Shown: piece by piece, positions 1 through 6,744 of the stretch
Position numbering within the stretch: the first letter of the stretch is position 1
How the letters are laid out: each line of letters starts with the position of its first letter
NCBI GenBank assembly: GCA_049514335.1
Contig: JBEKVE010000153.1
Location: 1 to 13,414 of the forward strand
Direction of reading: 5' to 3'
From: JBEKVE01 sp049514335
GTDB taxonomy: Bacteria > Actinomycetota > Acidimicrobiia > Acidimicrobiales > UBA8190
DNA length: 13,414 bases
Translations under genes and position numbers: made by a program
The notes under the pieces: model-generated
What the model was told of the DNA's origin: nothing
Databases searched by the model: none
What the model saw: the letters and a program-made list of their open reading frames with translations, nothing else

Positions 1-310
1 GTTCGGCGCCGCCGTGGGCCGGGCGGTGTCCGAGGGCCAGGCCGAGCTCGGCGTGTGCACGTGCGGCACGGGCATCGGCATCGCCATCGCCGCCAACAAG
101 ATCGACGGCGTGCGCGCCGCCGTGGTCCACGACGTCACCACCGCCCGCCTGGCTCGCGCCCACAACCACGCCAACGTGGTGTGCATGGGAGGCCGCATGG
201 TGGGGACGGAGGTGGCCAAGGACGCCATCGACGCCTTCCTGGCCACCGAACCCGCCGGGGGCCGCCACGACCACCGCATCGCCGAGATCGCCGCCCTCGA
301 GCTCCGCTGA
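1..310 (+). CDS. rpiB: Ribose-5-phosphate isomerase B, 3' part
   Basis: The gene is cut by the left window edge; the reading frame starts at base 2 and leaves the last 102 residues. RpiB interconverts ribose 5-phosphate and ribulose 5-phosphate in the non-oxidative pentose phosphate pathway. Visible family motifs are CGTGIG followed by IAANK, HDVTTARLAR, the HNHANVV stretch, and a C-terminal GGRHDHRI. The Cys of CGTGIG matches the catalytic Cys of the E. coli-type enzyme. The Mycobacterium tuberculosis enzyme lacks this Cys and uses a Glu, so this copy belongs to the Cys-containing subgroup. The GTG at position 14 is internal and is not the start. Only 30 bp separate it from glyA, so the two are probably co-transcribed. 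Confidence 0.93.
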   Translation, partial: FGAAVGRAVSEGQAELGVCTCGTGIGIAIAANKIDGVRAAVVHDVTTARLARAHNHANVVCMGGRMVGTEVAKDAIDAFLATEPAGGRHDHRIAEIAALELR

Positions 311-340
311 GCCGGGCGCGCCACGATCGGAGAGGACGAC

Positions 341-1687
<1,347 letters not shown>

Positions 1688-1691
1688 CCTC

Positions 1692-3245
1692 GTGCCCCCC
1701 CTCGGGGCCTACCTGGTGGTGGCGGCGGTGGCGGCCGTCGGCACCTTTCTCTGCATGTTCCCGATCCGGCGCTTCGCCTTGCGGGCAGGGTTCGTCGTCA
1801 CGCCCGACGAGCGCCGCATCCACGCCCGGACCACCCCCTACGGCGGCGGCGTGGCCATGTTCCTCGCCTTCCTGCTGGCCATCCTGGTGGCCTCCCAGCT
1901 GCCGCAGCTCCAAGGGCTGTTCCAGGGGTCCTCGGAGCCGCTCGGCCTCGTGCTCGGGGCGGCCGTCATCTTCTGCGTGGGGCTGATGGACGACATCCGC
2001 GACATGTCGGCCCCGGCCAAGATGGCGGGGCAGGTCCTCGCCGCCATGGTGCTCGTCTTCCTGGGCGTCACCATGTTCCAGTTCAAGGTCCCCTTCGTCG
2101 GTTTCTTCGTGCTTTCGCCCGACGTGACCCCCCTGCTCACCGCCCTGTGGGTCATCGTGATCACCAACGCCGTCAACCTCATCGACGGTCTCGACGGCCT
2201 GGCCACGGGCATCGTGGCCATCGCCTCGGGTGCGCTGGCCGTGTACGGCCTGCGCCTCGAGGTCCTCGGGTACCTGCCCTCCGACAACCTCGGCCCCCTC
2301 ATCGCCGTCGTCGCCTTCGGCGTGTGCCTGGGGTTCCTGCCCCACAACCTCCATCCGGCGCGCGCCTTCATGGGTGACGCCGGCGCGCTGTTCCTCGGTC
2401 TGCTCATGGCCGCCTCGACCATGGTCATCGGTGGGCGCACCCCGGACATCAGCGGCCAGACGTACTTCTTCTTCGCCCCGCTGTTCATCCCGGTCTTCAT
2501 CCTGGGCGTACCCCTGGCCGACATGGCGTTCGCCTTCGTCCGGCGAACCGCCCGCGGGACCCCGTTCCACACCCCGGGCCTCGACCACGTCCACTACCGG
2601 CTCCTTCGGCTCGGGCACGGCCCCCGGCGCACCGTCGCCATCCTGTGGGCGTGGACGGCGGTGTTGTCCGGATTCCTGCTCTATCCCCTGTTCGACAAGC
2701 AGGGCAACGCTGTCATCCCCTTCGGGGTCATCGGCCTCGGCCTGGCCCTGTACACGCTGCTCCACCCGGGACTGCGCAAGGAGAGTGCCGACGGAAACGG
2801 GACCGGCGAGGAGGACGGCGCGAGCGACGGTCAAGGAGCGCCCGACGCCGACACCGTCCCCACGGGAGGCGTCCCACTCGAGCCGGTGCCGACCCGTGGC
2901 CTCCCTGCCGGTGGCCTCCCTGCCGGTGGCCTCCCGATGGACTCCGTCCTGACCAGTGGGTTCCCGACCGAGGCGGTCCCGACCGAGATGGACCCGACCG
3001 GCCCGCTTCCCGTGGTCGGGGCCCGACCCCGGGACGTGCCGGCGAGCGGGGCCGGGCCGCTCGGCGGCACCCCTCCGATCAGCCGGACCACCGAGACCGC
3101 CCGGCCCGTGGCGTCGCCGCCGGGCCGTGCGGGCGGTCCAGCCAATTCAGCCCCGGGCACCGTCGACAGGGGACCCGGGTACGCGGGGGCAGCGGGGATC
3201 GAGGGAACGGCGGCGGACAAAAGGTCCTTTGTAGAGCGCAAATAG
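1692..3245 (+). CDS. wecA: Polyprenyl-phosphate GlcNAc-1-phosphate transferase (WecA/MraY family) with long repeat tail
   Basis: An integral membrane glycosyltransferase-4 family enzyme. It is expected to move GlcNAc-1-phosphate from UDP-GlcNAc to undecaprenyl or decaprenyl phosphate, the first step of a cell-wall polymer such as arabinogalactan linker or teichoic-type glycan. Residues 1-361 form the enzyme with about 10-11 hydrophobic helices. Motifs are Asp100-Asp101 in GLMDD, NLIDGLDGL (162-170), FMGDAG (226-231), PLAD with Asp277, and the basic loop DHVHYRL (298-304), all typical of WecA/TagO. GTG 1692 has GGAGG 11 bp upstream inside glyA. Residues 362-517 are an extra hydrophilic Pro/Gly/Thr tail with a five-residue period, which I do not recognise in the family. 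Mycobacterial wecA (Rv1302) also sits just ahead of the atp operon. The sugar specificity is inferred. Confidence 0.88.
   Translation: MPPLGAYLVVAAVAAVGTFLCMFPIRRFALRAGFVVTPDERRIHARTTPYGGGVAMFLAFLLAILVASQLPQLQGLFQGSSEPLGLVLGAAVIFCVGLMDDIRDMSAPAKMAGQVLAAMVLVFLGVTMFQFKVPFVGFFVLSPDVTPLLTALWVIVITNAVNLIDGLDGLATGIVAIASGALAVYGLRLEVLGYLPSDNLGPLIAVVAFGVCLGFLPHNLHPARAFMGDAGALFLGLLMAASTMVIGGRTPDISGQTYFFFAPLFIPVFILGVPLADMAFAFVRRTARGTPFHTPGLDHVHYRLLRLGHGPRRTVAILWAWTAVLSGFLLYPLFDKQGNAVIPFGVIGLGLALYTLLHPGLRKESADGNGTGEEDGASDGQGAPDADTVPTGGVPLEPVPTRGLPAGGLPAGGLPMDSVLTSGFPTEAVPTEMDPTGPLPVVGARPRDVPASGAGPLGGTPPISRTTETARPVASPPGRAGGPANSAPGTVDRGPGYAGAAGIEGTAADKRSFVERK
2856..3050 (+). repeat. Degenerate 15-bp minisatellite coding a pentapeptide repeat
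   Basis: This covers codons 389-453 of the WecA-like gene. About 13 consecutive five-residue units fit a register of a mostly hydrophobic residue followed by Pro, for example VPTGG, VPTRG, LPAGG, FPTEA and VPTEM. Two neighbouring units are identical (LPAGG twice). At DNA level the best-conserved part is 2896-2935, where the 15-mer GTGGCCTCCCTGCCG occurs twice exactly and then partially. The units resemble Pro/Gly-rich, elastin-like disordered sequence. No function is known to me. Confidence 0.7.
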
Positions 3246-3262
3246 CTCGCCGCTCCGTCGTT

Positions 3263-3292
3263 TTGCCGCGCGCGACGCGTGGATGCGATGAT
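3263..3292 (+). promoter_or_regulatory. Possible sigma-70-type promoter for the atp operon
   Basis: TTGCCG (3263-3268) and GATGAT (3287-3292) are 18 bp apart, each matching 4 of 6 consensus positions. The predicted start near 3299 would give a leader of about 150 nt before atpZ. The position fits an operon promoter, but the match is weak and could be chance. Confidence 0.25.
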
Positions 3293-3358
3293 TGTGGTGT
3301 GCGCTTGCGGCTCCCCTTCGGTACCAATGACGGAGTGCCGTCCGTGTTTGCAGCCGGT

Positions 3359-3375
3359 GCGAGCGCCGGGCTCGC
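3359..3375 (+). other. Small GC hairpin in the atp leader
   Basis: GCGAGC (3359-3364) and GCTCGC (3370-3375) are perfect inverted repeats around a 5-nt loop. No T-run follows, so it is not a standard intrinsic terminator. It would lie in the leader if transcription starts near 3299. In such GC-rich DNA a 6-bp stem may be accidental. Confidence 0.25.
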
Positions 3376-3447
3376 CGAGTGATCTCAGGTCTGCCCTGGC
3401 AATGCACGACACCTACGCTCTGAGCGACGCGCGCCGAGCGACAGGAC

Positions 3448-3651
3448 ATGGAGGGAAAGCCCCAGCCGAGGGTCTTCGACCTCATGTCCATCGGGATCGC
3501 CTCGGCTCTCATGATCGGCATCGGCCTGGGTGCGGGCCTCGGCTTCGACGCATGGCTCCACAGCAGCCCGGTGGGGACCTTGGTCGGATTGGCGGTGGGG
3601 ATCGCCGCGGCCGTGGCGAGCACGGTGCGGCAGATCCGTCGGTACCTCTGA
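3448..3651 (+). CDS. atpZ: AtpZ-like ATP synthase assembly/accessory protein
   Basis: A 67-residue membrane protein with two hydrophobic segments (about 15-33 and 43-60) and a basic C-terminus (RQIRRYL). The pattern GIGLGAGLGFD, then SPVGTLVGLAVGIAAAVAS and a closing Arg cluster, matches the ATPase_gene1/AtpZ family (PF09527). That family is encoded at the head of many atp operons and is linked to AtpI, Fo assembly and, in some bacteria, divalent-cation transport. The start ATG 3448 has only a weak, close purine run (ACAGGAC). ATG 3484 is an alternative but would cut into the N-terminus just before the first helix. It is the first gene of the atp cluster, 49 bp before the chosen atpI start. 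Confidence 0.75.
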   Translation: MEGKPQPRVFDLMSIGIASALMIGIGLGAGLGFDAWLHSSPVGTLVGLAVGIAAAVASTVRQIRRYL

Positions 3652-3686
3652 CCATCGGCGGCCCATGGCGGGCGATGGTCGAGCAC

Positions 3687-3693
3687 GAAGGGG
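3687..3693 (+). promoter_or_regulatory. Ribosome site deciding the atpI start
   Basis: GAAGGGG lies 7 bp before GTG 3701. The in-frame ATG 3665 has no comparable site, so GTG 3701 (or the adjacent GTG 3704) is the better start for atpI. Confidence 0.6.
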
Positions 3694-3700
3694 CACGGCC

Positions 3701-4153
3701 GTGGTGAACCTGTTCTCGAATTTCTCCCTGCCCCAGATCTCGATGGTGGCGCGCCGTACGGTGCTGACCGGGTGCGTGGTGGGTGCGGCCGCCCTCGTCA
3801 TCGGCATCGTCGCCGGCTACCCCCTGGTGGGGCTGGGGGTGTGCATCGGGCTCTCGATGGCGCTCGTGAACTTCCGGCTCATCTCCCGGGCGACGGTCAA
3901 GGCCTCGTCGCGATCGGACGAGAACCAGCGCCGCCCCCTGGCCGTCAACACCCTCGGCCGGCTCGGGGTGATCAGCGTCATCGCCCTGGGGATCACGTTC
4001 TTCGTCGAGCAGCTCGGCTTCGGCATCCTCGTCGGCCTGGCCGTGTTCCAGTTCACGCTGCTCGGCAACGTGGTGGTCTCCATGCTCCGCCACCCGCTCA
4101 TGGGCGACACCACCATGGGCACCGCCCTCGTGGACGAGGATGACGACGCATGA
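3701..4153 (+). CDS. atpI: ATP synthase protein I-like membrane protein
   Basis: A 150-residue protein with four predicted membrane helices: TVLTGCVVGAAALVIGIVAG, then PLVGLGVCIGLSMALVNF, LGVISVIALGITFF and GILVGLAVFQFTLLGNVVV, with an acidic C-terminus (VDEDDDA). The topology, size and place directly before atpB match the ATP-synt_I family (PF03899). That protein helps c-ring assembly in some bacteria and is not part of the finished enzyme. The motif ALVNFRLISR after helix 2 is typical of the family. The frame is open further upstream, but the ribosome site supports GTG 3701; ATG 3665 would add 12 residues. Its stop overlaps the atpB start (ATGA), implying coupled translation. Sequence conservation in this family is low, so the call rests partly on context. 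Confidence 0.75.
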   Translation: MVNLFSNFSLPQISMVARRTVLTGCVVGAAALVIGIVAGYPLVGLGVCIGLSMALVNFRLISRATVKASSRSDENQRRPLAVNTLGRLGVISVIALGITFFVEQLGFGILVGLAVFQFTLLGNVVVSMLRHPLMGDTTMGTALVDEDDDA

Positions 4154-4908
4154 TGAGCGCCGTGCATTTCCTCGCCGCCAACATCAACGTGGGCACCCAT
4201 GTCCAGCGCGACGGGCTCGACCTCGACACCATCTGGTCGACGGCCGCGGCCATCGCCATCGTCGTCGTCATGGGCCTGTACCTGCGGTCACGGGCCACGA
4301 GCGGTGTGCCGGGCAAGCTCCAGCTGGCATGGGAGATGGGGGTCGAGGCCATCCAGACGCAGGTCGAGGGGTCGATCGGGCCACGGGGGGCGGCGGTCGT
4401 ACCCCTGGCGCTCGCCCTGTTCGTCTTCATCCTCGTGGCCAACTGGTTCTCCGTGCTGGGCATCGGATCGGAGATCGAGTGGCTGGGCACGCCCACGAGC
4501 GACATCAACGTCACCCTGGCCCTGGCCCTTGTGGTGATCATCCCCGTACACATCGCATCGGTGCGGGTCCGGGGCCTGAAGGGCTACGTGAAGCACTACG
4601 TCAGCCAGCCCTTCCCCAAGTTCCTCTTCCCCGTCAACATCTTCATCAACGGGGTGGAGGAGATCGCCAAACCCCTGACGCTCGCCCTCCGTCTCTTCGG
4701 CAACCTGCTGTCGGGCGGCCTCATGCTGGCGCTCATCGCCGCCCTGGGCGTATGGACGATCTCCCACGTCCCCATCGGTGACGTGCTGACCATCTTCCTC
4801 AACCCGGTGTGGAAGGTGTTCGACCTCGCCATCGGGGCCATCCAGGCGTTCATCTTCGCCCTCCTCACCATCCTCTACTTCGACAGCGCCATGAGCGACG
4901 CGCACTAG
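4150..4908 (+). CDS. atpB: ATP synthase Fo subunit a
   Basis: The 252-residue membrane subunit that forms the proton half-channels beside the c-ring. The essential Arg181 lies in LTLALRLFGNLLSGG (E. coli Arg210), Gln232 lies in IQAFIFALLTILYF (E. coli Gln252), and PTSDINVTLALAL (115-127) is the usual mid-protein motif. At the coupled E. coli positions Glu219/His245 this protein has Gly190/Asp225, the kind of compensating pair I also expect in other actinobacteria. A conserved basic segment (RVRGLKGYVKHY) and GVEEIAKP precede the Arg helix. ATG 4150 overlaps the atpI stop; ATG 4153 is an alternative start only one residue later. A 75-bp gap with a strong ribosome site separates it from atpE. 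Confidence 0.97.
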   Translation: MMSAVHFLAANINVGTHVQRDGLDLDTIWSTAAAIAIVVVMGLYLRSRATSGVPGKLQLAWEMGVEAIQTQVEGSIGPRGAAVVPLALALFVFILVANWFSVLGIGSEIEWLGTPTSDINVTLALALVVIIPVHIASVRVRGLKGYVKHYVSQPFPKFLFPVNIFINGVEEIAKPLTLALRLFGNLLSGGLMLALIAALGVWTISHVPIGDVLTIFLNPVWKVFDLAIGAIQAFIFALLTILYFDSAMSDAH

Positions 4909-4966
4909 CGCACCGCGCGCCGGACCGTCGCGTCAGAACCAAAAGATCCTTCCGACACCACAGAGC

Positions 4967-4975
4967 AAAAAGGAG
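4967..4975 (+). promoter_or_regulatory. A-rich strong ribosome site of atpE
   Basis: AAAAAGGAG sits 8 bp before ATG 4984, in an unusually A-rich patch (4938-4984) for this GC-rich genome. Subunit c is needed in many copies per enzyme, and a strengthened initiation region at atpE is known in E. coli. A similar role here is inference. Confidence 0.6.
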
Positions 4976-4983
4976 CACCACCA

Positions 4984-5256
4984 ATGTCAGATACAGGGCT
5001 CGACCACGCGATCAGCCTCGCGGGTGCCATGGTCGGCGGCGGCCTGCTGATGGGGGGCGGCGCCGTGGGCGCCGCCATCGGCGACGGTCTCGCCGGCAGC
5101 CAGACCATCGCCGGCGTCGCCCGGCAACCGGAGGCACAGGGACGGCTGTTCACCATCATGTTCCTCACCGTCGGTCTGGTGGAGGCCATGTACTTCATCA
5201 ACCTGGCCTTCACCGCGCTTTTCGTGTTCTCCCTCTACAAGAAGGGCGGTCCGTGA
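4984..5256 (+). CDS. atpE: ATP synthase Fo subunit c
   Basis: A 90-residue hairpin proteolipid that forms the rotating ring. Helix 1 is Gly-rich (GGGLLMGGGAVGAAIGDG), the polar loop is ARQPEAQGR, and helix 2 carries the proton-binding Glu67 in GLVEAMYFINLAF. The residue after the Glu is Ala, not the Ser typical of sodium-binding rings, so a proton ring is expected. The protein aligns without gaps to M. tuberculosis AtpE through the loop and second helix. Glu67 corresponds to Glu61, and Met69 falls at the Ala63 position of the bedaquiline site; the helix-1 Asp (Asp28 in M. tuberculosis) is kept. The N-terminus is a few residues longer than in mycobacteria. It is translated from the strong site at 4967-4975. 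Confidence 0.97.
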   Translation: MSDTGLDHAISLAGAMVGGGLLMGGGAVGAAIGDGLAGSQTIAGVARQPEAQGRLFTIMFLTVGLVEAMYFINLAFTALFVFSLYKKGGP

Positions 5257-5332
5257 TCGGGCGCTCCCGCGTCGCCGGCTGTGACCGCCGCGCCCCGAGC
5301 CGATCCGAAAACCGAACCGAGCAGAGGCTGAC

Positions 5333-5851
5333 ATGATCGCCAGCAGCAACTTCCTCATTCCCAACGCGACCCTCATCGTCGAGATCGTCGCCTTCCTCAT
5401 CGTGCTGGGCTTCCTGGCCAAGTACGTCCTGCCACCGCTCAACAAGGCGCTCACCGAGCGCCAGGAGCAGATCCGCAACGCCCTCGAGACGGCGGACCGG
5501 GCCCGGGCCGAGGCCGAGGAGACGCGCGCCCAGCGCGAGGGGATCATCGACGAGGCCCGCCAGCAGGCACGCGAGATCCTGGCGCAGGCCAACCGCACCG
5601 CCCAGCGGCTGGTGAGCGAGGCCGAGGACAAGGGCCAGCGCGAGAACGAACGCCTGGTCAACTCGGCGCAATCGGAGATTACCCTCGCCCGCCAGCGCGC
5701 CGTGGAGGAAGTCACGGCCCAGGTGGGGACGCTGGTGCTGTCTGTGGCCCGCCAGGTCATCGGACGTGAGATCGACCCTGCCGCGCACCGCGACTTGATC
5801 GACGAGGCCGTCGCCGTGCTCCGGTCGCCGGCCGCCGGCGCCCAGGGCTGA
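5333..5851 (+). CDS. atpF: ATP synthase Fo subunit b
   Basis: A 172-residue peripheral-stalk subunit. It has one N-terminal membrane helix (about residues 7-28, NATLIVEIVAFLIVLGFLAK), then YVLPPLNKALTERQEQI, then a long charged coiled coil rich in Ala, Glu, Arg and Gln, ending in a C-terminal region (QVIGREIDPAAHRDLIDEAV) that contacts delta. Length and layout are those of an ordinary single b subunit, not the b-delta fusion of mycobacteria. ATG 5333 has AGAGG 5 bp upstream. The gene ends 26 bp before the N run that interrupts atpH. Confidence 0.96.
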   Translation: MIASSNFLIPNATLIVEIVAFLIVLGFLAKYVLPPLNKALTERQEQIRNALETADRARAEAEETRAQREGIIDEARQQAREILAQANRTAQRLVSEAEDKGQRENERLVNSAQSEITLARQRAVEEVTAQVGTLVLSVARQVIGREIDPAAHRDLIDEAVAVLRSPAAGAQG

Positions 5852-5877
5852 TCCGGCAGCCGGTCGGAGCGAAGGGG

Positions 5878-5881
5878 NNNN
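5878..5881. other. Assembly gap (NNNN) at the atpH 5' end
   Basis: Four undetermined bases lie directly after GAAGGGG (5871-5877), which looks like the atpH ribosome site. The delta reading frame is already well inside the protein at the first base after the gap. Four bases cannot hold spacing, a start codon and the missing first helix, so the run is probably a placeholder for a longer lost piece. Confidence 0.85.
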
Positions 5882-6744
5882 GCGTCGGCGGCGAGATCGC
5901 CGACCAGCTCAATGCGGTGGCGCACCTGGTGTCGCGCACCAACGTGCTGGCTGTGACCCTCACCGACTTCGGCGTGCCCGTCGAGGCCCGCCGGGCGGTG
6001 CTCGACGAGTTGCTGCGGGCCCGCGTGCACCCCGTGGCGCTCCGCCTGGTGCTGCGGGCGGTCGAGGCAGAGCGGGCCGACGCGTTCCCCACCGTCCTGC
6101 ACGAGCTGTACGAGCTGGCCCGGCACATGCACGATCTCAGACCCCAGGAGCTCGCTGCCGAGGAGCCCATCCGGGGCCGCACCGAGTGGCGGCACTACGC
6201 CGCGGGCTATGCGGCGGCGATCTTCGAGGGGATCAGCGACACCGCCGGCCTCGAGGAGGTCGAGGACGAGCTGTTCCGCTTCGCCCGTATCGTGGAGTCC
6301 AACTCCGCCCTGGCCCGGGCGCTGGCCGACGCCACGGTGCCTTCCGAGCAGCGCGCCGGGCTGGTGCACGATCTGCTCGACGGCAAGGTCACGCCCGCCA
6401 CCGCGCGGCTGGCCCTGGTCGTGGTGCAGGGCCACGTCCGCGATCTGCCGGTCGCCCTCGACTGGCTGGTGGAGCAGGCGGCGCAGGCGCGGGGCTGGCG
6501 CGTCGCCCGGGTACGCGCCGCCATGCCGGTCGACGCCGATGAGCAGCAGCAGATGACCGATGCGCTGGAGCACCTGACGCACGGGCCGGTCGAGCTGCAG
6601 ATCACCCTGGACGCGGCCCTTCTGGGTGGCGCCGTGGTCCAGATCGGCGATCTGCTCGTCGACGCCAGCGCCCTGCACCGATTGGAGCAGCTGGAGGAGC
6701 ACCTCCTCCGGCCTGACACGACCATGCGAGGAGCACGAGCCTGA
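5881..6744 (+). CDS. atpH: ATP synthase F1 subunit delta, tandem N-domain form, 5' end missing
   Basis: The delta subunit joins the top of F1 to the b stalk. About 286 residues survive, against about 180 for a usual delta. Positions 6187-6741 encode a complete standard delta: YAAGYAAAIFEGISDTAG, ELFRFARIVESN, TVPSEQRAGLVHDLLDGKV, and the C-terminal VELQITLDAALLGGAVVQIGD motif. Before it, 5884 to about 6135 encode a second, degenerate copy of the same helical domain, with EIADQLNAVAHLVSRTN matching EVEDELFRFARIVESNS and VPVEARRAVLDELL matching VPSEQRAGLVHDLL. This copy lacks its first helix and start codon, apparently lost at the N run. GTG 5917 is an internal codon, not a credible start. The stop overlaps the atpA start (TGATG). 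The subunit identity is certain; the true 5' end cannot be given. Confidence 0.9.
   Translation, partial: XVGGEIADQLNAVAHLVSRTNVLAVTLTDFGVPVEARRAVLDELLRARVHPVALRLVLRAVEAERADAFPTVLHELYELARHMHDLRPQELAAEEPIRGRTEWRHYAAGYAAAIFEGISDTAGLEEVEDELFRFARIVESNSALARALADATVPSEQRAGLVHDLLDGKVTPATARLALVVVQGHVRDLPVALDWLVEQAAQARGWRVARVRAAMPVDADEQQQMTDALEHLTHGPVELQITLDAALLGGAVVQIGDLLVDASALHRLEQLEEHLLRPDTTMRGARA

Larger units (their letters stand above)
3246..3447. other. Non-coding spacer before the atp operon
   Basis: These 202 bp separate the WecA-like gene from atpZ and form the longest gene-free stretch upstream of the ATP synthase genes. Open frames crossing it (for example from 3279) run out of frame into atpZ and have no recognisable protein. 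It contains one possible promoter (3263-3292) and one small GC-rich hairpin (3359-3375). No T-tract terminator is visible after the 3245 stop. Confidence 0.6.

Noticed and set aside
3279..3707. 142-codon frame across the atp leader and atpZ
   Set aside because: It overlaps atpZ in another frame, has no family resemblance, and becomes Arg/Gly-rich where it crosses atpZ.
4984..5256. Sodium-type c-ring
   Set aside because: The residue after the key Glu is Ala and not Ser/Thr, and helix 1 lacks the Gln ligand pattern of sodium rings, so a proton ring is the better reading.
4987..6702. Antisense open frame of 571 codons spanning the N run
   Set aside because: It depends on reading through unknown bases and sits opposite atpE, atpF and atpH.
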